From: an uncultured Pelagibacteraceae bacterium
Lineage (GTDB): Bacteria > Pseudomonadota > Alphaproteobacteria > Pelagibacterales > Pelagibacteraceae
DNA length: 64,000 nucleotides
Assembly (NCBI GenBank): GCA_902542235.1
Contig: CACBTT010000004.1
Span: forward strand, 25,334-89,333
Direction: 5' to 3'
Both the position numbers and the translations under genes were made by a program. The notes beneath the pieces were generated by a model. It saw only the letters and a program-made list of their open reading frames with translations. It did not search any database and had not been told where the DNA came from. Below are positions 17,447 through 25,090 of the stretch, in pieces; position 1 is the stretch's first letter; each line of letters opens with the position of its first letter.

Positions 17447-18613
17447 TTATTGTTTGCCAACAATTAAAGGTTGATTAAGATTAATTTTAAAAAGTTTAGC
17501 TGCATTTTTATATGCAATCTTTTCTTGTACATCTGGGCTTAAAGATCCAATCATCAAACGAACATGCTTCATATAGTGTTCAACAAAAACATCATGTGCT
17601 GGGCTTTTACCTAATTTATGATCAGAACCAAAAAAATATCTATCGGAATATTTTTCCATCGATTTTGCCCAAACCTCATGTAATTTAAATCTATAATCAT
17701 TTGGGATGTGCAAATCCTCAAAGCCCCAAAGAGAAGACCAATGAAATGCTATTTTCCAGTCAGTATATGTATTAGGACAATAATCAAAAATTTCTTCAAG
17801 GTCTTTTGTTGGCATCATTCCTGTATGAGCTATCACAATTTTTGCGTTGGGGTATTTTTCACATTTTTTTTTATAAAAATTTTTAAACTCTGTTAATCTA
17901 TCTATCCCATCTATTTCATGAAAAGGCTCCAGGTGTAAATTAATCGGCATACGGTGTTCATTGACAAATTCGAACGCCTTATCAATAATTGGGTGCTTAA
18001 GATCTAAATCTAATTGCGGTTGATACCCACCATAAGGGGGATTTTTTTTCTTTTTATTATAGTGAACTAGTCCAGCTTCTCCCAATCCATAACATTGTCC
18101 TTTTTTAAATCTTTTAATAGTTTCTTTAAACTCTTTATTAACTTCTGAGTTCTTATATTTTTTTTTATTTGCTGACATTCCAATAAAATTGGAATGACAA
18201 TTAGTTAAAACATTCTGATGCTCTGCAGCAAAATCATAATAATAATTCCAATTATCTTCTGATTTGTAAGTATTTGGAGTTCCCATAATTACAGACATAA
18301 AAACATTTGCCTTATTTGTTAACATTGGCAAATCTTCTATAAAATACTCAGTACCTATATCTAAAGCTCTTCCGGTGGATTTTCTAGGATGTGCATGACC
18401 ATCTATTATAGCTCCTAAATAAGGTTTATTTGTATCTCTTACCTCAAGATTATTAAGTTTATAACTGTCTAAAAGTTTTTTTGCTTCTTCACGACTTTCA
18501 GTTTTTCCAAACATAATTCTTTCATAAGCCCAGTGATCGAATCTATAGTGTTCGTCAAAACTGTTGGCAAACGTTGGTAAAATTAAAAAAATAAATAACA
18601 AAATTTTTTTCAT
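17447..18613 (-). CDS. Exported amidohydrolase-family (TIM-barrel) protein
   Basis: A 388-residue protein with a signal peptide (MKKILLFIFLILPTFANS). Metal-ligand motifs of the amidohydrolase-2 type are visible in order: the HxH of DGHAHPRK near residue 72, INLHLEPFHEID, IVIAHTGMMP and FGSDHKLGKSPAHDVFVEH near the C-terminus (about residues 329-347). Family members hydrolyse or decarboxylate small molecules or lactones; an exported form suggests a periplasmic substrate. It is the first gene of element 2, behind the displaced tRNA-Leu promoter and half-tRNA at 18786-18868. Exact reaction unknown. Confidence 0.75.
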   Translation of the reverse strand: MKKILLFIFLILPTFANSFDEHYRFDHWAYERIMFGKTESREEAKKLLDSYKLNNLEVRDTNKPYLGAIIDGHAHPRKSTGRALDIGTEYFIEDLPMLTNKANVFMSVIMGTPNTYKSEDNWNYYYDFAAEHQNVLTNCHSNFIGMSANKKKYKNSEVNKEFKETIKRFKKGQCYGLGEAGLVHYNKKKKNPPYGGYQPQLDLDLKHPIIDKAFEFVNEHRMPINLHLEPFHEIDGIDRLTEFKNFYKKKCEKYPNAKIVIAHTGMMPTKDLEEIFDYCPNTYTDWKIAFHWSSLWGFEDLHIPNDYRFKLHEVWAKSMEKYSDRYFFGSDHKLGKSPAHDVFVEHYMKHVRLMIGSLSPDVQEKIAYKNAAKLFKINLNQPLIVGKQ

Positions 18614-18642
18614 TATTAAAATTATATTATTTCATCTCTTTA

Positions 18643-18664
18643 GTTTCTAGTTAATTTCTAGTTT
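18643..18664. repeat. 11-bp iteron array A, element 2 right end
   Basis: Units GTTTCTAGTTA and ATTTCTAGTTT, matching the left-end array of the same element (13582-13603). It lies 29 bp upstream of the amidohydrolase start. Confidence 0.8.
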
Positions 18665-18738
18665 GGTAGAATTTATAATTCATATTGCAATAAAAATAAT
18701 TAAAGTTTTTTTAAAATTTAGAATTTAATGGGATTTAA

Positions 18739-18768
18739 GACTATATGAGACTGTGTGAGACTATAAAT
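18739..18768. repeat. 10-bp iteron array B, element 2 right end
   Basis: Units GACTATATGA, GACTGTGTGA, GACTATAAAT at 10-bp period, ending 17 bp before the tRNA-Leu fragment at 18786. That is the same distance as in element 1. Confidence 0.75.
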
Positions 18769-18785
18769 TTACTCTACCCTATGTT

Positions 18786-18824
18786 TTTTAAGTCCTTTGT
18801 GTCTACCAATTTCACCACGAGGGC
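18786..18824 (-). repeat. Orphan tRNA-Leu 5' half, copy 3 (displaced original end)
   Basis: 39 bp identical to the 5' half of tRNA-Leu (10097-10135), ending at the anticodon loop, with no 3' half. Unlike the other two copies, its upstream flank is unrelated to the 121-bp repeat. It most likely represents the original chromosomal 5' half. Confidence 0.93.
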
Positions 18825-18840
18825 TTTTATAAAGTTCATC

Positions 18841-18868
18841 GTTATATATATTAAAATTTATATCTCAA
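18841..18868 (-). promoter_or_regulatory. Candidate original promoter of tRNA-Leu, now facing element 2
   Basis: On the minus strand: TTGAGA (18868-18863), a 16-bp spacer, then TATAAC (18846-18841), 16 bp before the orphan tRNA half. Its position relative to the tRNA 5' end is close to that of the element-borne promoter at 10154-10182. It would now transcribe the half-tRNA and then the element 2 cargo. Confidence 0.6.
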
Positions 18869-20161
18869 CTATATTAAATTGTATTGATATTCTCTAGCTT
18901 CAATTATTTCTTTTTGTAAATTTAGCTCAACATCGTCTAATCTTATAAATTGATCTTTCATTATATCATTCTTTAAGATTGCATTTTCAGTGTATCCCAT
19001 AGGTAAAATTCTTTCTTGTTTAGATCTTTTGGATGAAATCAACCTTCCCCTTGCACAATAACCCCCTTCTCCATCAAGTTTTTGACCTACTTTTAAATCT
19101 TTTTTTGCGACACTAGCTATTTCAGCATTAAAATTTTTTGTGTGACCTGTAGCCTTATTATCAAGCACTATGGAATAAATTGATTGAGCTAATTCTAATC
19201 CAATATAATGATAAGGTCTCCATATAGCTGAATAACTTCCGGAGGAGTCTGTTACCATTCCGTAATCTTTGAAACAGTTTTTTACATACTCATTTTGAGC
19301 TTTAATAACAATATACACTCCCCATCTAAGATCATTGGGTATATCTTTTTTATCTAAATCAATGCTTGAGATAACTTCAACTTGACCAGAGTGGTCTAAT
19401 AGACCACCTTCAGACTTTGGAATTAATTTTTTGGCAATTTCATAAACTCCAATTGGAGGATATGTTAATCCACTATTTGGGCATTTTAAGTCTGTAGCAT
19501 TACTAACAGCACACATTTCTATTGATGATTTATCCCCACATAAAAAACTATTAAACATTTTAGGATTCATCCCAGATTCATTTTCAGCTCTTTCTTTAGT
19601 TAAACCATAGTGTCCCCAAACAGTTTCTGGTGTCGAATATTCAAATGATGGATGATATTTTGTTCCTTTACCTGCGCATACAACTTCAAAACCATTCAAT
19701 TTTGCCCATTCAATTTGTTCTAATATTAATGATGGTTGATCACCATAAGCCATTGAACAGATAACATTATTTTTTTTGGCTAAATCAGATAAGTATTTTC
19801 CACACAAAACATCTGCCTCGACATTTACCATTATTACATGTTTTTTATTTTCTATTATTTTTTTTGCGTGAATGGTGCCAGAAATAGGATTCCCTGTAGC
19901 CTCGATATATACATCGATTTCTCTATCTAAAACTTTGTCTAAATTATCTGCAAAATTAATCTTTTGTATAGTTTCACTAGATAATCCACTATTTAAACAA
20001 TTTTTTTTTGCTCTCTCAATATCAAGCTCTATGATTGAATCTAAAATGATTTTGTTTAATTGATTATATTGAGCGAGAAACATTGAAACAAATTTCCCAC
20101 AACCAACAAAAGCAACTCTAATTGGTTTTTTTAAATTTTGAAGTTTAGTATATAAATACAC
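18869..20161 (-). CDS. NAD(P)-dependent dehydrogenase-like protein with C-terminal SAF domain
   Basis: A 430-residue protein. The N-terminal Rossmann fold is VAFVGCGKFVSMFLAQYNQL (residues about 16-35), followed by EIDVYIEATGNPISGTIHAKK and a homoserine-dehydrogenase-like middle region. The C-terminal part (about 340-430) looks like a SAF domain (KDLKVGQKLDGEGGYCARGRL). Proteins of this build are often annotated as homoserine dehydrogenase-like or SAF-domain oxidoreductases. The substrate is unknown; it is not a typical threonine-pathway enzyme. It lies 4 bp after azlD and ends the minus-strand cinA-azlCD group. Confidence 0.7.
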   Translation of the reverse strand: MYLYTKLQNLKKPIRVAFVGCGKFVSMFLAQYNQLNKIILDSIIELDIERAKKNCLNSGLSSETIQKINFADNLDKVLDREIDVYIEATGNPISGTIHAKKIIENKKHVIMVNVEADVLCGKYLSDLAKKNNVICSMAYGDQPSLILEQIEWAKLNGFEVVCAGKGTKYHPSFEYSTPETVWGHYGLTKERAENESGMNPKMFNSFLCGDKSSIEMCAVSNATDLKCPNSGLTYPPIGVYEIAKKLIPKSEGGLLDHSGQVEVISSIDLDKKDIPNDLRWGVYIVIKAQNEYVKNCFKDYGMVTDSSGSYSAIWRPYHYIGLELAQSIYSIVLDNKATGHTKNFNAEIASVAKKDLKVGQKLDGEGGYCARGRLISSKRSKQERILPMGYTENAILKNDIMKDQFIRLDDVELNLQKEIIEAREYQYNLI

Positions 20162-20165
20162 AGGT

Positions 20166-20483
20166 CTATCTTAATAAGAAAAAAATAATAAACCAATAAG
20201 ATAATAATCCTGAAACAATAGTGGCGATTACACTCCTTGAGTAAAATCCAACAACCAAAGCAACAATTGCACCATAAATTTTTGGATCTGTGATTTCTAC
20301 AAACGAACCAAAATCATTAAAAAAAATACCAGGAAATATTATTGCTGGAAATACAGCTGCTGGAACATAATTAAGAACTTCTTTAACTTTTGTTCCAAGC
20401 ATTTCTCTATCAATTAAAGCGACCATGGCCATCCTTGAAAAATAAGTAACAATTCCAGAAATAATAATTGATAACCAGGTCAT
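20166..20483 (-). CDS. azlD: AzlD-family branched-chain amino-acid export subunit
   Basis: A 105-residue membrane protein with about three or four hydrophobic segments and the family's ITYFSRMA-like N-terminal block (here GIVTYFSRMAMVALIDR). AzlD is the small partner of AzlC in export of branched-chain amino acids or related compounds from the cytoplasm. Its start overlaps the azlC stop (ATGA). The substrate here is inferred from the family. Confidence 0.88.
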   Translation of the reverse strand: MTWLSIIISGIVTYFSRMAMVALIDREMLGTKVKEVLNYVPAAVFPAIIFPGIFFNDFGSFVEITDPKIYGAIVALVVGFYSRSVIATIVSGLLSYWFIIFFLLR

Positions 20484-21166
20484 TTTTTAAACCTCAACAT
20501 TATAAAAGCGGCAATTAGAGCAACTATAGGAGATAATATTATGTAAGATTTAAATGGAGCATTAAATAAAATTAATGATGCAAATCCAGATACCAACATC
20601 ACAAAAACATGATCTAATTTTCTTAAGTCATTTACAATAATCGCTAAAAAAGTAAGAGGGATCGCAAATTTTAAACCCAATTCATCAGGAATAAATGATC
20701 CCAATATAATTCCACTAATTGTGGATAACTGCCAACAAAACCAAAGTGTTATTCCTGTACCAAGGACATAATAGTGTGGATTAGATAAATTTTTATTCTG
20801 TTTTATGTATTTGTTAGACTCTGCAAAACCTTGGTCTACAATAAAATACGATATAAATAATTTTTTAATAAAGCTCAGTTTTTCTAAATACTCAGATAAA
20901 ACTGCCCCATATAATAAATGTCTAGAGTTTATTACTCCAACTGATGTAATAGCCACCAATGAGGAGGCTCCACCAGACAAAAGTTGCATAAATATTATCT
21001 GTGAAGCACCACCAAAAATGATCAAAGAAGTTGCATAAACTAAAATTGGATCAAAACCTAATTCAACGCCTATAGCTCCGGTTATAATTCCAAAAGGAAT
21101 TACTGATAACATATGAGGTAAAACAGCAACTATACCTTTAAAAAATATTTTTGATTTTGAAAGCAT
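20480..21166 (-). CDS. azlC: AzlC-family branched-chain amino-acid permease
   Basis: A 228-residue inner-membrane protein with several membrane helices. The N-terminal family block is LPHMLSVIPFGIITGAIGVE, followed by FGGASQIIFMQLLSGGAS and NSRHLLYGAVLSEYL, which are typical of AzlC. It is paired with azlD (4-bp overlap). It belongs to a compact minus-strand run: cinA-like, GGCT-like, azlC, azlD, SAF dehydrogenase. Confidence 0.9.
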   Translation of the reverse strand: MLSKSKIFFKGIVAVLPHMLSVIPFGIITGAIGVELGFDPILVYATSLIIFGGASQIIFMQLLSGGASSLVAITSVGVINSRHLLYGAVLSEYLEKLSFIKKLFISYFIVDQGFAESNKYIKQNKNLSNPHYYVLGTGITLWFCWQLSTISGIILGSFIPDELGLKFAIPLTFLAIIVNDLRKLDHVFVMLVSGFASLILFNAPFKSYIILSPIVALIAAFIMLRFKK

Positions 21167-21169
21167 TAA

Positions 21170-21574
21170 TTAAAAATTCACTAAAGCTTTTTTGAGAAAT
21201 TTTTTATCTAATTTACAATCTTTATAGCCCTGCTTAACAACGTTTAGATATCTTTCTGTGGGATATCTAAAAATTGTTTTTTTAGGCATGATATAAGTCA
21301 TCACAGTATTGTTGTAATACTTAAAATACATTTTTTTATAAAGAATTGGATAATCTTCATAAATATCAAGTTTTTTTTCATCACTTTTTGATATCTCGTA
21401 CAAACCACCAGGGACAATGGAATTTTTTTTCTTTTCTATATCTGCTGCACGATACTTGCTTCTAAAATTAAGTGTATATCCTTTTAAATTTATCTTTTTA
21501 ATAAATTTGGAATCTTTACATCTTCTTTTCATTTGAAAATGATTTAGATTACTTCCGTAAGCAAAATAAAGCAT
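21170..21574 (-). CDS. Gamma-glutamylcyclotransferase-like (AIG2/GGCT fold) protein
   Basis: A 134-residue protein starting LYFAYGSNLNHFQMKRRC, the YGSNL substrate-binding loop of the GGCT fold. It continues with a GYTLNFR beta strand and PGGLYEISKSDEKKLDIYEDY, where the E of the EDY region sits near the usual catalytic acid. Members convert gamma-glutamyl amino acids or glutathione to 5-oxoproline. It lies 3 bp from azlC on one side and 2 bp from the cinA-like gene on the other. Substrate not determined. Confidence 0.75.
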   Translation of the reverse strand: MLYFAYGSNLNHFQMKRRCKDSKFIKKINLKGYTLNFRSKYRAADIEKKKNSIVPGGLYEISKSDEKKLDIYEDYPILYKKMYFKYYNNTVMTYIMPKKTIFRYPTERYLNVVKQGYKDCKLDKKFLKKALVNF

Positions 21575-21576
21575 AA

Positions 21577-22326
21577 TTATCTCTCGACTATTTCAATTTC
21601 TTTATCTTTAACAAACTTAAGTATTTCTGAATTACATTTATCAATTTTTGTTTTATCTACTGATCTGACAACAATTGATACCCCTAATTTTCCAGCTTTA
21701 AAAAAAGGATAACTTCCAATTTCAACTTCAGTATTATTATTTTGGACCTCTGTTAAAGATTTAGCTATTTCACTCTCAACGGTTCTTAAATTAATTGTTT
21801 CACTCAATATTGGCTCCCCTCCAACCAAAAGGTTATTTAAACTTCCAAGCATAGCTTTCATAATTGATGGAACTCCTGGAAGACAAAATACATTTTCAAC
21901 ATAAAAGCCAGGCGCACCACTTGATGGATTTAAAATTAAATTAGCGCTAACAGGCATTTTAGCCATCTTTTGTCTACCTTCATTAAATTCTCCTGGCTTA
22001 TAATAATTTTCTAGTATTGAAAAAGCATCTTTATGAAAGCCGTATTCAATATTAAATGCTTTAGAAACAGATTCTGCTGTAATATCATCATGAGTGGGCC
22101 CTATTCCTCCTGTAGTAAATATATATGAATATTTTTTTCTCAGTTCATTAACTGTATTTATTATAATACTTTCATCATCAGGAATTACTCTAACTTCTGC
22201 AACAGGTATGCCTAATGAATTTAACCAAATTGCCAATGTGCTTGTATTAACGTCTTGTGTTCTTCCAGAAAGAACTTCATTACCGATAATTAAAATACCA
22301 GCATTTATCTCTTTTTTATTTTGCAT
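21577..22326 (-). CDS. CinA-type / MoCF-biosynthesis (MoaB-Mog fold) protein
   Basis: A 249-residue protein matching the N-terminal domain of CinA (COG1058): GILIIGNEVLSGRTQDVNTS, IFTTGGIGPTHDDITAES and FCLPGVPSIMKAML. The C-terminal nicotinamide-deamidase domain of full CinA is absent, so this is the short form. The family includes ADP-ribose/FAD pyrophosphatase-like and molybdopterin-binding proteins; function uncertain. It is divergent from sfsA with 22 bp between start codons. Confidence 0.82.
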   Translation of the reverse strand: MQNKKEINAGILIIGNEVLSGRTQDVNTSTLAIWLNSLGIPVAEVRVIPDDESIIINTVNELRKKYSYIFTTGGIGPTHDDITAESVSKAFNIEYGFHKDAFSILENYYKPGEFNEGRQKMAKMPVSANLILNPSSGAPGFYVENVFCLPGVPSIMKAMLGSLNNLLVGGEPILSETINLRTVESEIAKSLTEVQNNNTEVEIGSYPFFKAGKLGVSIVVRSVDKTKIDKCNSEILKFVKDKEIEIVER

Positions 22327-22348
22327 ATGTAAATATAAGTAAATTTAT

Positions 22349-23035
22349 ATGAAATTTACAAATAGCCTTATTAAAGGAAAATTACTAAAAAGATATAAAA
22401 GATTTTTCGCCGATATAAAAGTAAATAACAAGATTATAACGGCACATTGTCCTAACACAGGATCTATGCAGGGTCTCTTGGATGAAGGAAATGAAGTATT
22501 AGTGACAGAACACGATGATCCAAAAAGAAAACTAAAATTTACATTAGAAATTATTAAAGCAAAAAAAAGATACGTTGGGGTAAATACTCATAGAGCAAAC
22601 AAAATCGTTAATCATGGATTAGAAAATAAATTAATATCAGAATTTAAAAATATCAAAAATATTAAACCAGAATTTAAATTCAGTGATGATACAAGATTTG
22701 ATTTTTTATGTGACAACAATTTAATAGAAGTAAAGAATGTTACATTATTTAGAGAAAATGATATTGCAGAATTTCCTGATGCTATTACATCAAGAGGAAC
22801 AAAACACCTAAATATGTTAATTAAATCAATTAAAAAAGGATATAAGCCATATGTCTTATTTTTAACGCAAATTCAAAATATAAATAATTTTAGAATTGCA
22901 AAAGATATTGATCATATTTATTTTGAAAATTACAAAAAAGCAAAAAAAGCAGGAGTAAAATTTCTCGCTTATAGATGCAAACTGAGTTCTAAAGAGATAA
23001 AAATTGAAAAAAAAATTAATATTTTAGATGATTGA
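22349..23035 (+). CDS. sfsA: Sugar fermentation stimulation protein A homologue
   Basis: A 228-residue protein with the SfsA blocks GKLLKRYKRFFADIKVN, ITAHCPNTGSMQGLLDEGNE, FLCDNNLIEVKNVTLFREND and FPDAITSRGTKHLN. The family has an OB-like N-terminus and a PD-(D/E)XK-type core (the EVKNVT strand), and its biochemical role is unresolved. It overlaps map by 8 bp and opens the plus-strand run into the purine genes. Confidence 0.92.
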   Translation: MKFTNSLIKGKLLKRYKRFFADIKVNNKIITAHCPNTGSMQGLLDEGNEVLVTEHDDPKRKLKFTLEIIKAKKRYVGVNTHRANKIVNHGLENKLISEFKNIKNIKPEFKFSDDTRFDFLCDNNLIEVKNVTLFRENDIAEFPDAITSRGTKHLNMLIKSIKKGYKPYVLFLTQIQNINNFRIAKDIDHIYFENYKKAKKAGVKFLAYRCKLSSKEIKIEKKINILDD

Positions 23036-23798
23036 TTATAAAGAAAAATTTGAAAAGATGAGAGTTGCTGGAAAGCTTGCATCTAAAACTTTAGACATGC
23101 TTACAGATTATATTAAACCAGGAGTATCAACAGATAAGATCGATAAATTAGGTTATGAATTTATAAAAGATAATGGTGGCTATTCAGCTCCATTATTTTA
23201 TAGAGGTTTTGAAAAATCACTCTGCACATCATTAAATCATGTAGTTTGTCATGGAATACCATCAGAGAGAATTTTAGAAGATGGCGATGCGGTTAATGTT
23301 GATGTAACAGCAGTCGTTGATAATTATTATGGGGATACAAGTAGAATGTATGAAATTGGAAATGTTCCAGTTAAGGCAAAAAATTTAATCGAAGCAACCT
23401 ATGGCTCATTAATGAAAGCAATATCAATTTTACAACCAGGTAAAAAACTTGGTGATATAGGATTTGAAATTCAATCTTATGTTGAAAGCAAAGGTTATTC
23501 AGTTGTAAGAGATTTTTGTGGACATGGAATAAGCAATGTATTTCATGAACCTCCCAATATTCTTCATTATGGATCTAAAAATACCGGCAAAGAACTATTG
23601 CCTGGCATGACGTTTACTATTGAACCAATGATAAATTATGGAAAATATGACACAAAAGTTTTAAATGATGGGTGGACAGCAGTAACTAAAGATAAATCGT
23701 TATCAGCACAATTTGAGCATACTGTTGGTATCACAGAAGATTCGTATGAAATTTTCACAGAATCTGTTAAAGGTTATACGAGGCCCCCATATAATTAA
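23028..23798 (+). CDS. map: Methionine aminopeptidase type I
   Basis: Removes the N-terminal methionine from nascent proteins. It has 256 residues. The five metal ligands are in family context: D in VNVDVTAVVDNYYGDTSRMY (two aspartates), H in FCGHGISNVFHEPP, E in FTIEPMINYG and E in AQFEHTVGIT. HVVCHGIPS supplies the upstream substrate-binding His. The start overlaps sfsA and the stop overlaps purB by one base. Confidence 0.96.
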   Translation: MIDYKEKFEKMRVAGKLASKTLDMLTDYIKPGVSTDKIDKLGYEFIKDNGGYSAPLFYRGFEKSLCTSLNHVVCHGIPSERILEDGDAVNVDVTAVVDNYYGDTSRMYEIGNVPVKAKNLIEATYGSLMKAISILQPGKKLGDIGFEIQSYVESKGYSVVRDFCGHGISNVFHEPPNILHYGSKNTGKELLPGMTFTIEPMINYGKYDTKVLNDGWTAVTKDKSLSAQFEHTVGITEDSYEIFTESVKGYTRPPYN

Positions 23799-25090
23799 TG
23801 ATATCAAGATATTCTAGAAAAGAACTTGTCAGTATTTGGTCTGAAGAAAACAAATATAAAATTTGGCTAGATGTAGAAATTGCTGCTGCTGAGGCAATGG
23901 AAAAATATAAAATTATTCCTAAAGGAGTTGCGTCATTAGTTAAAAAAAAAGGTAAAATCAAAGTCAAAAGAATTCATGATATAGAAGCAAAAGTTAAGCA
24001 TGATGTAATTGCTTTTTTGACATCAATTACAGAACAAGCCGGTCTTAAAGCAAGATATCTTCATCAAGGTATGACCTCATCTGATGTTTTAGATACAACT
24101 TTAAATGTTCAATTGGTTCAATCAGGAAACATCTTATTAAGAGATATTGATAAAATTTTATCTGTTCTAAAAAAACAGGCTAAAAAATATAAATTAACTC
24201 CGTGTATTGGAAGAAGTCATGGAATTCATGCGGAACCTATTACTTTTGGACTAAAATTAGCTTCATTTTATCAAGAATTTAAAAGAAATAAATTAAGACT
24301 AAAAGATGCAATAGAAAATGTATCAACATGTGCAATTTCAGGAGCTGTTGGAACGTTTGCAAATATAAATCCTAAAGTAGAAACTTATGTTGCAAAAAAA
24401 TTAAAATTGAAAGCTGAGCCCGTTTCAACTCAAATTATACCAAGAGATAGACATGCACATTATTTTGCAGTTCTTGGTATTATTGCTGGATCTGTTGAAA
24501 GAGTTGCAACAGAAATAAGGCATTTGCAAAGATCTGAAGTTTATGAATTACAAGAATACTTTTCAAAAGATCAAAAAGGCTCATCTGCTATGCCTCATAA
24601 AAAAAATCCAATATTAAGTGAAAATCTTACAGGACTTGCAAGAATGGTGAGAAGCTATGTAGTTCCAGCTTTAGAAAATATTTCTTTATGGCATGAAAGA
24701 GATATTTCTCATTCTAGTGTTGAAAGAAATATTGGTCCAGATGCAAATATAACTTTAGATTTTGCTTTAGTTAGACTGTCAGGAATTTTAGAGAAAATGA
24801 TTGTTTATCCAAAAACGATGATAAAAAATTTAAACTTAACAAGAGGTCTTGTTTTTTCTCAAGAGGTAATGTTAGAACTTACTAAATCAGGTATCGCTAG
24901 AGAGAAAGCGTATAGATTGGTTCAGTCTCATGCAAAAGCTAGTTTTGCAAAAAATACAAACCTATTAACACTTTTAAAAAGTGATAAATCAATCACTAGC
25001 AAAATAAGTGAAAAAAGATTAGATAAAATCTTTACATATGACAAACATTTAAAAAATGTAAATTATATATTTAAAAGAGTATTCAAATAA
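23798..25090 (+). CDS. purB: Adenylosuccinate lyase
   Basis: Catalyses two steps of purine synthesis: SAICAR to AICAR, and adenylosuccinate to AMP. It has 430 residues and the fumarase/aspartase superfamily signature GSSAMPHKKNPILSENLTG, plus the TSSDVLDTTLN and GRSHGIHAEPITFG active-site segments. It leads the purB-purC-purS-purQ-purL run; the stop overlaps the purC start by one base. Confidence 0.97.
   Translation: MISRYSRKELVSIWSEENKYKIWLDVEIAAAEAMEKYKIIPKGVASLVKKKGKIKVKRIHDIEAKVKHDVIAFLTSITEQAGLKARYLHQGMTSSDVLDTTLNVQLVQSGNILLRDIDKILSVLKKQAKKYKLTPCIGRSHGIHAEPITFGLKLASFYQEFKRNKLRLKDAIENVSTCAISGAVGTFANINPKVETYVAKKLKLKAEPVSTQIIPRDRHAHYFAVLGIIAGSVERVATEIRHLQRSEVYELQEYFSKDQKGSSAMPHKKNPILSENLTGLARMVRSYVVPALENISLWHERDISHSSVERNIGPDANITLDFALVRLSGILEKMIVYPKTMIKNLNLTRGLVFSQEVMLELTKSGIAREKAYRLVQSHAKASFAKNTNLLTLLKSDKSITSKISEKRLDKIFTYDKHLKNVNYIFKRVFK

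Larger units (their letters stand above)
13460..18785. mobile_element. tRNA-Leu-integrated element 2 (exported-enzyme cargo, composite)
   Basis: A segment between the second and third tRNA-Leu halves. Its left end carries the tRNA half, promoter-like sequence and iterons 13582-13603. Its right end carries matching iterons 18643-18664 and array B 18739-18768. Cargo, all minus strand, is three genes with signal peptides and one truncated frame. Inside it a third matched iteron pair (16164-16185 and 17234-17266) brackets one gene, suggesting a nested or fused older element. No recombinase gene is present. Confidence 0.75.

Noticed and set aside
10097..18824. An integrase, transposase or resolvase gene within the island
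   Set aside because: I checked all frames of useful length for tyrosine- or serine-recombinase and DDE-type motifs and saw none; every long frame is accounted for by the cargo genes.
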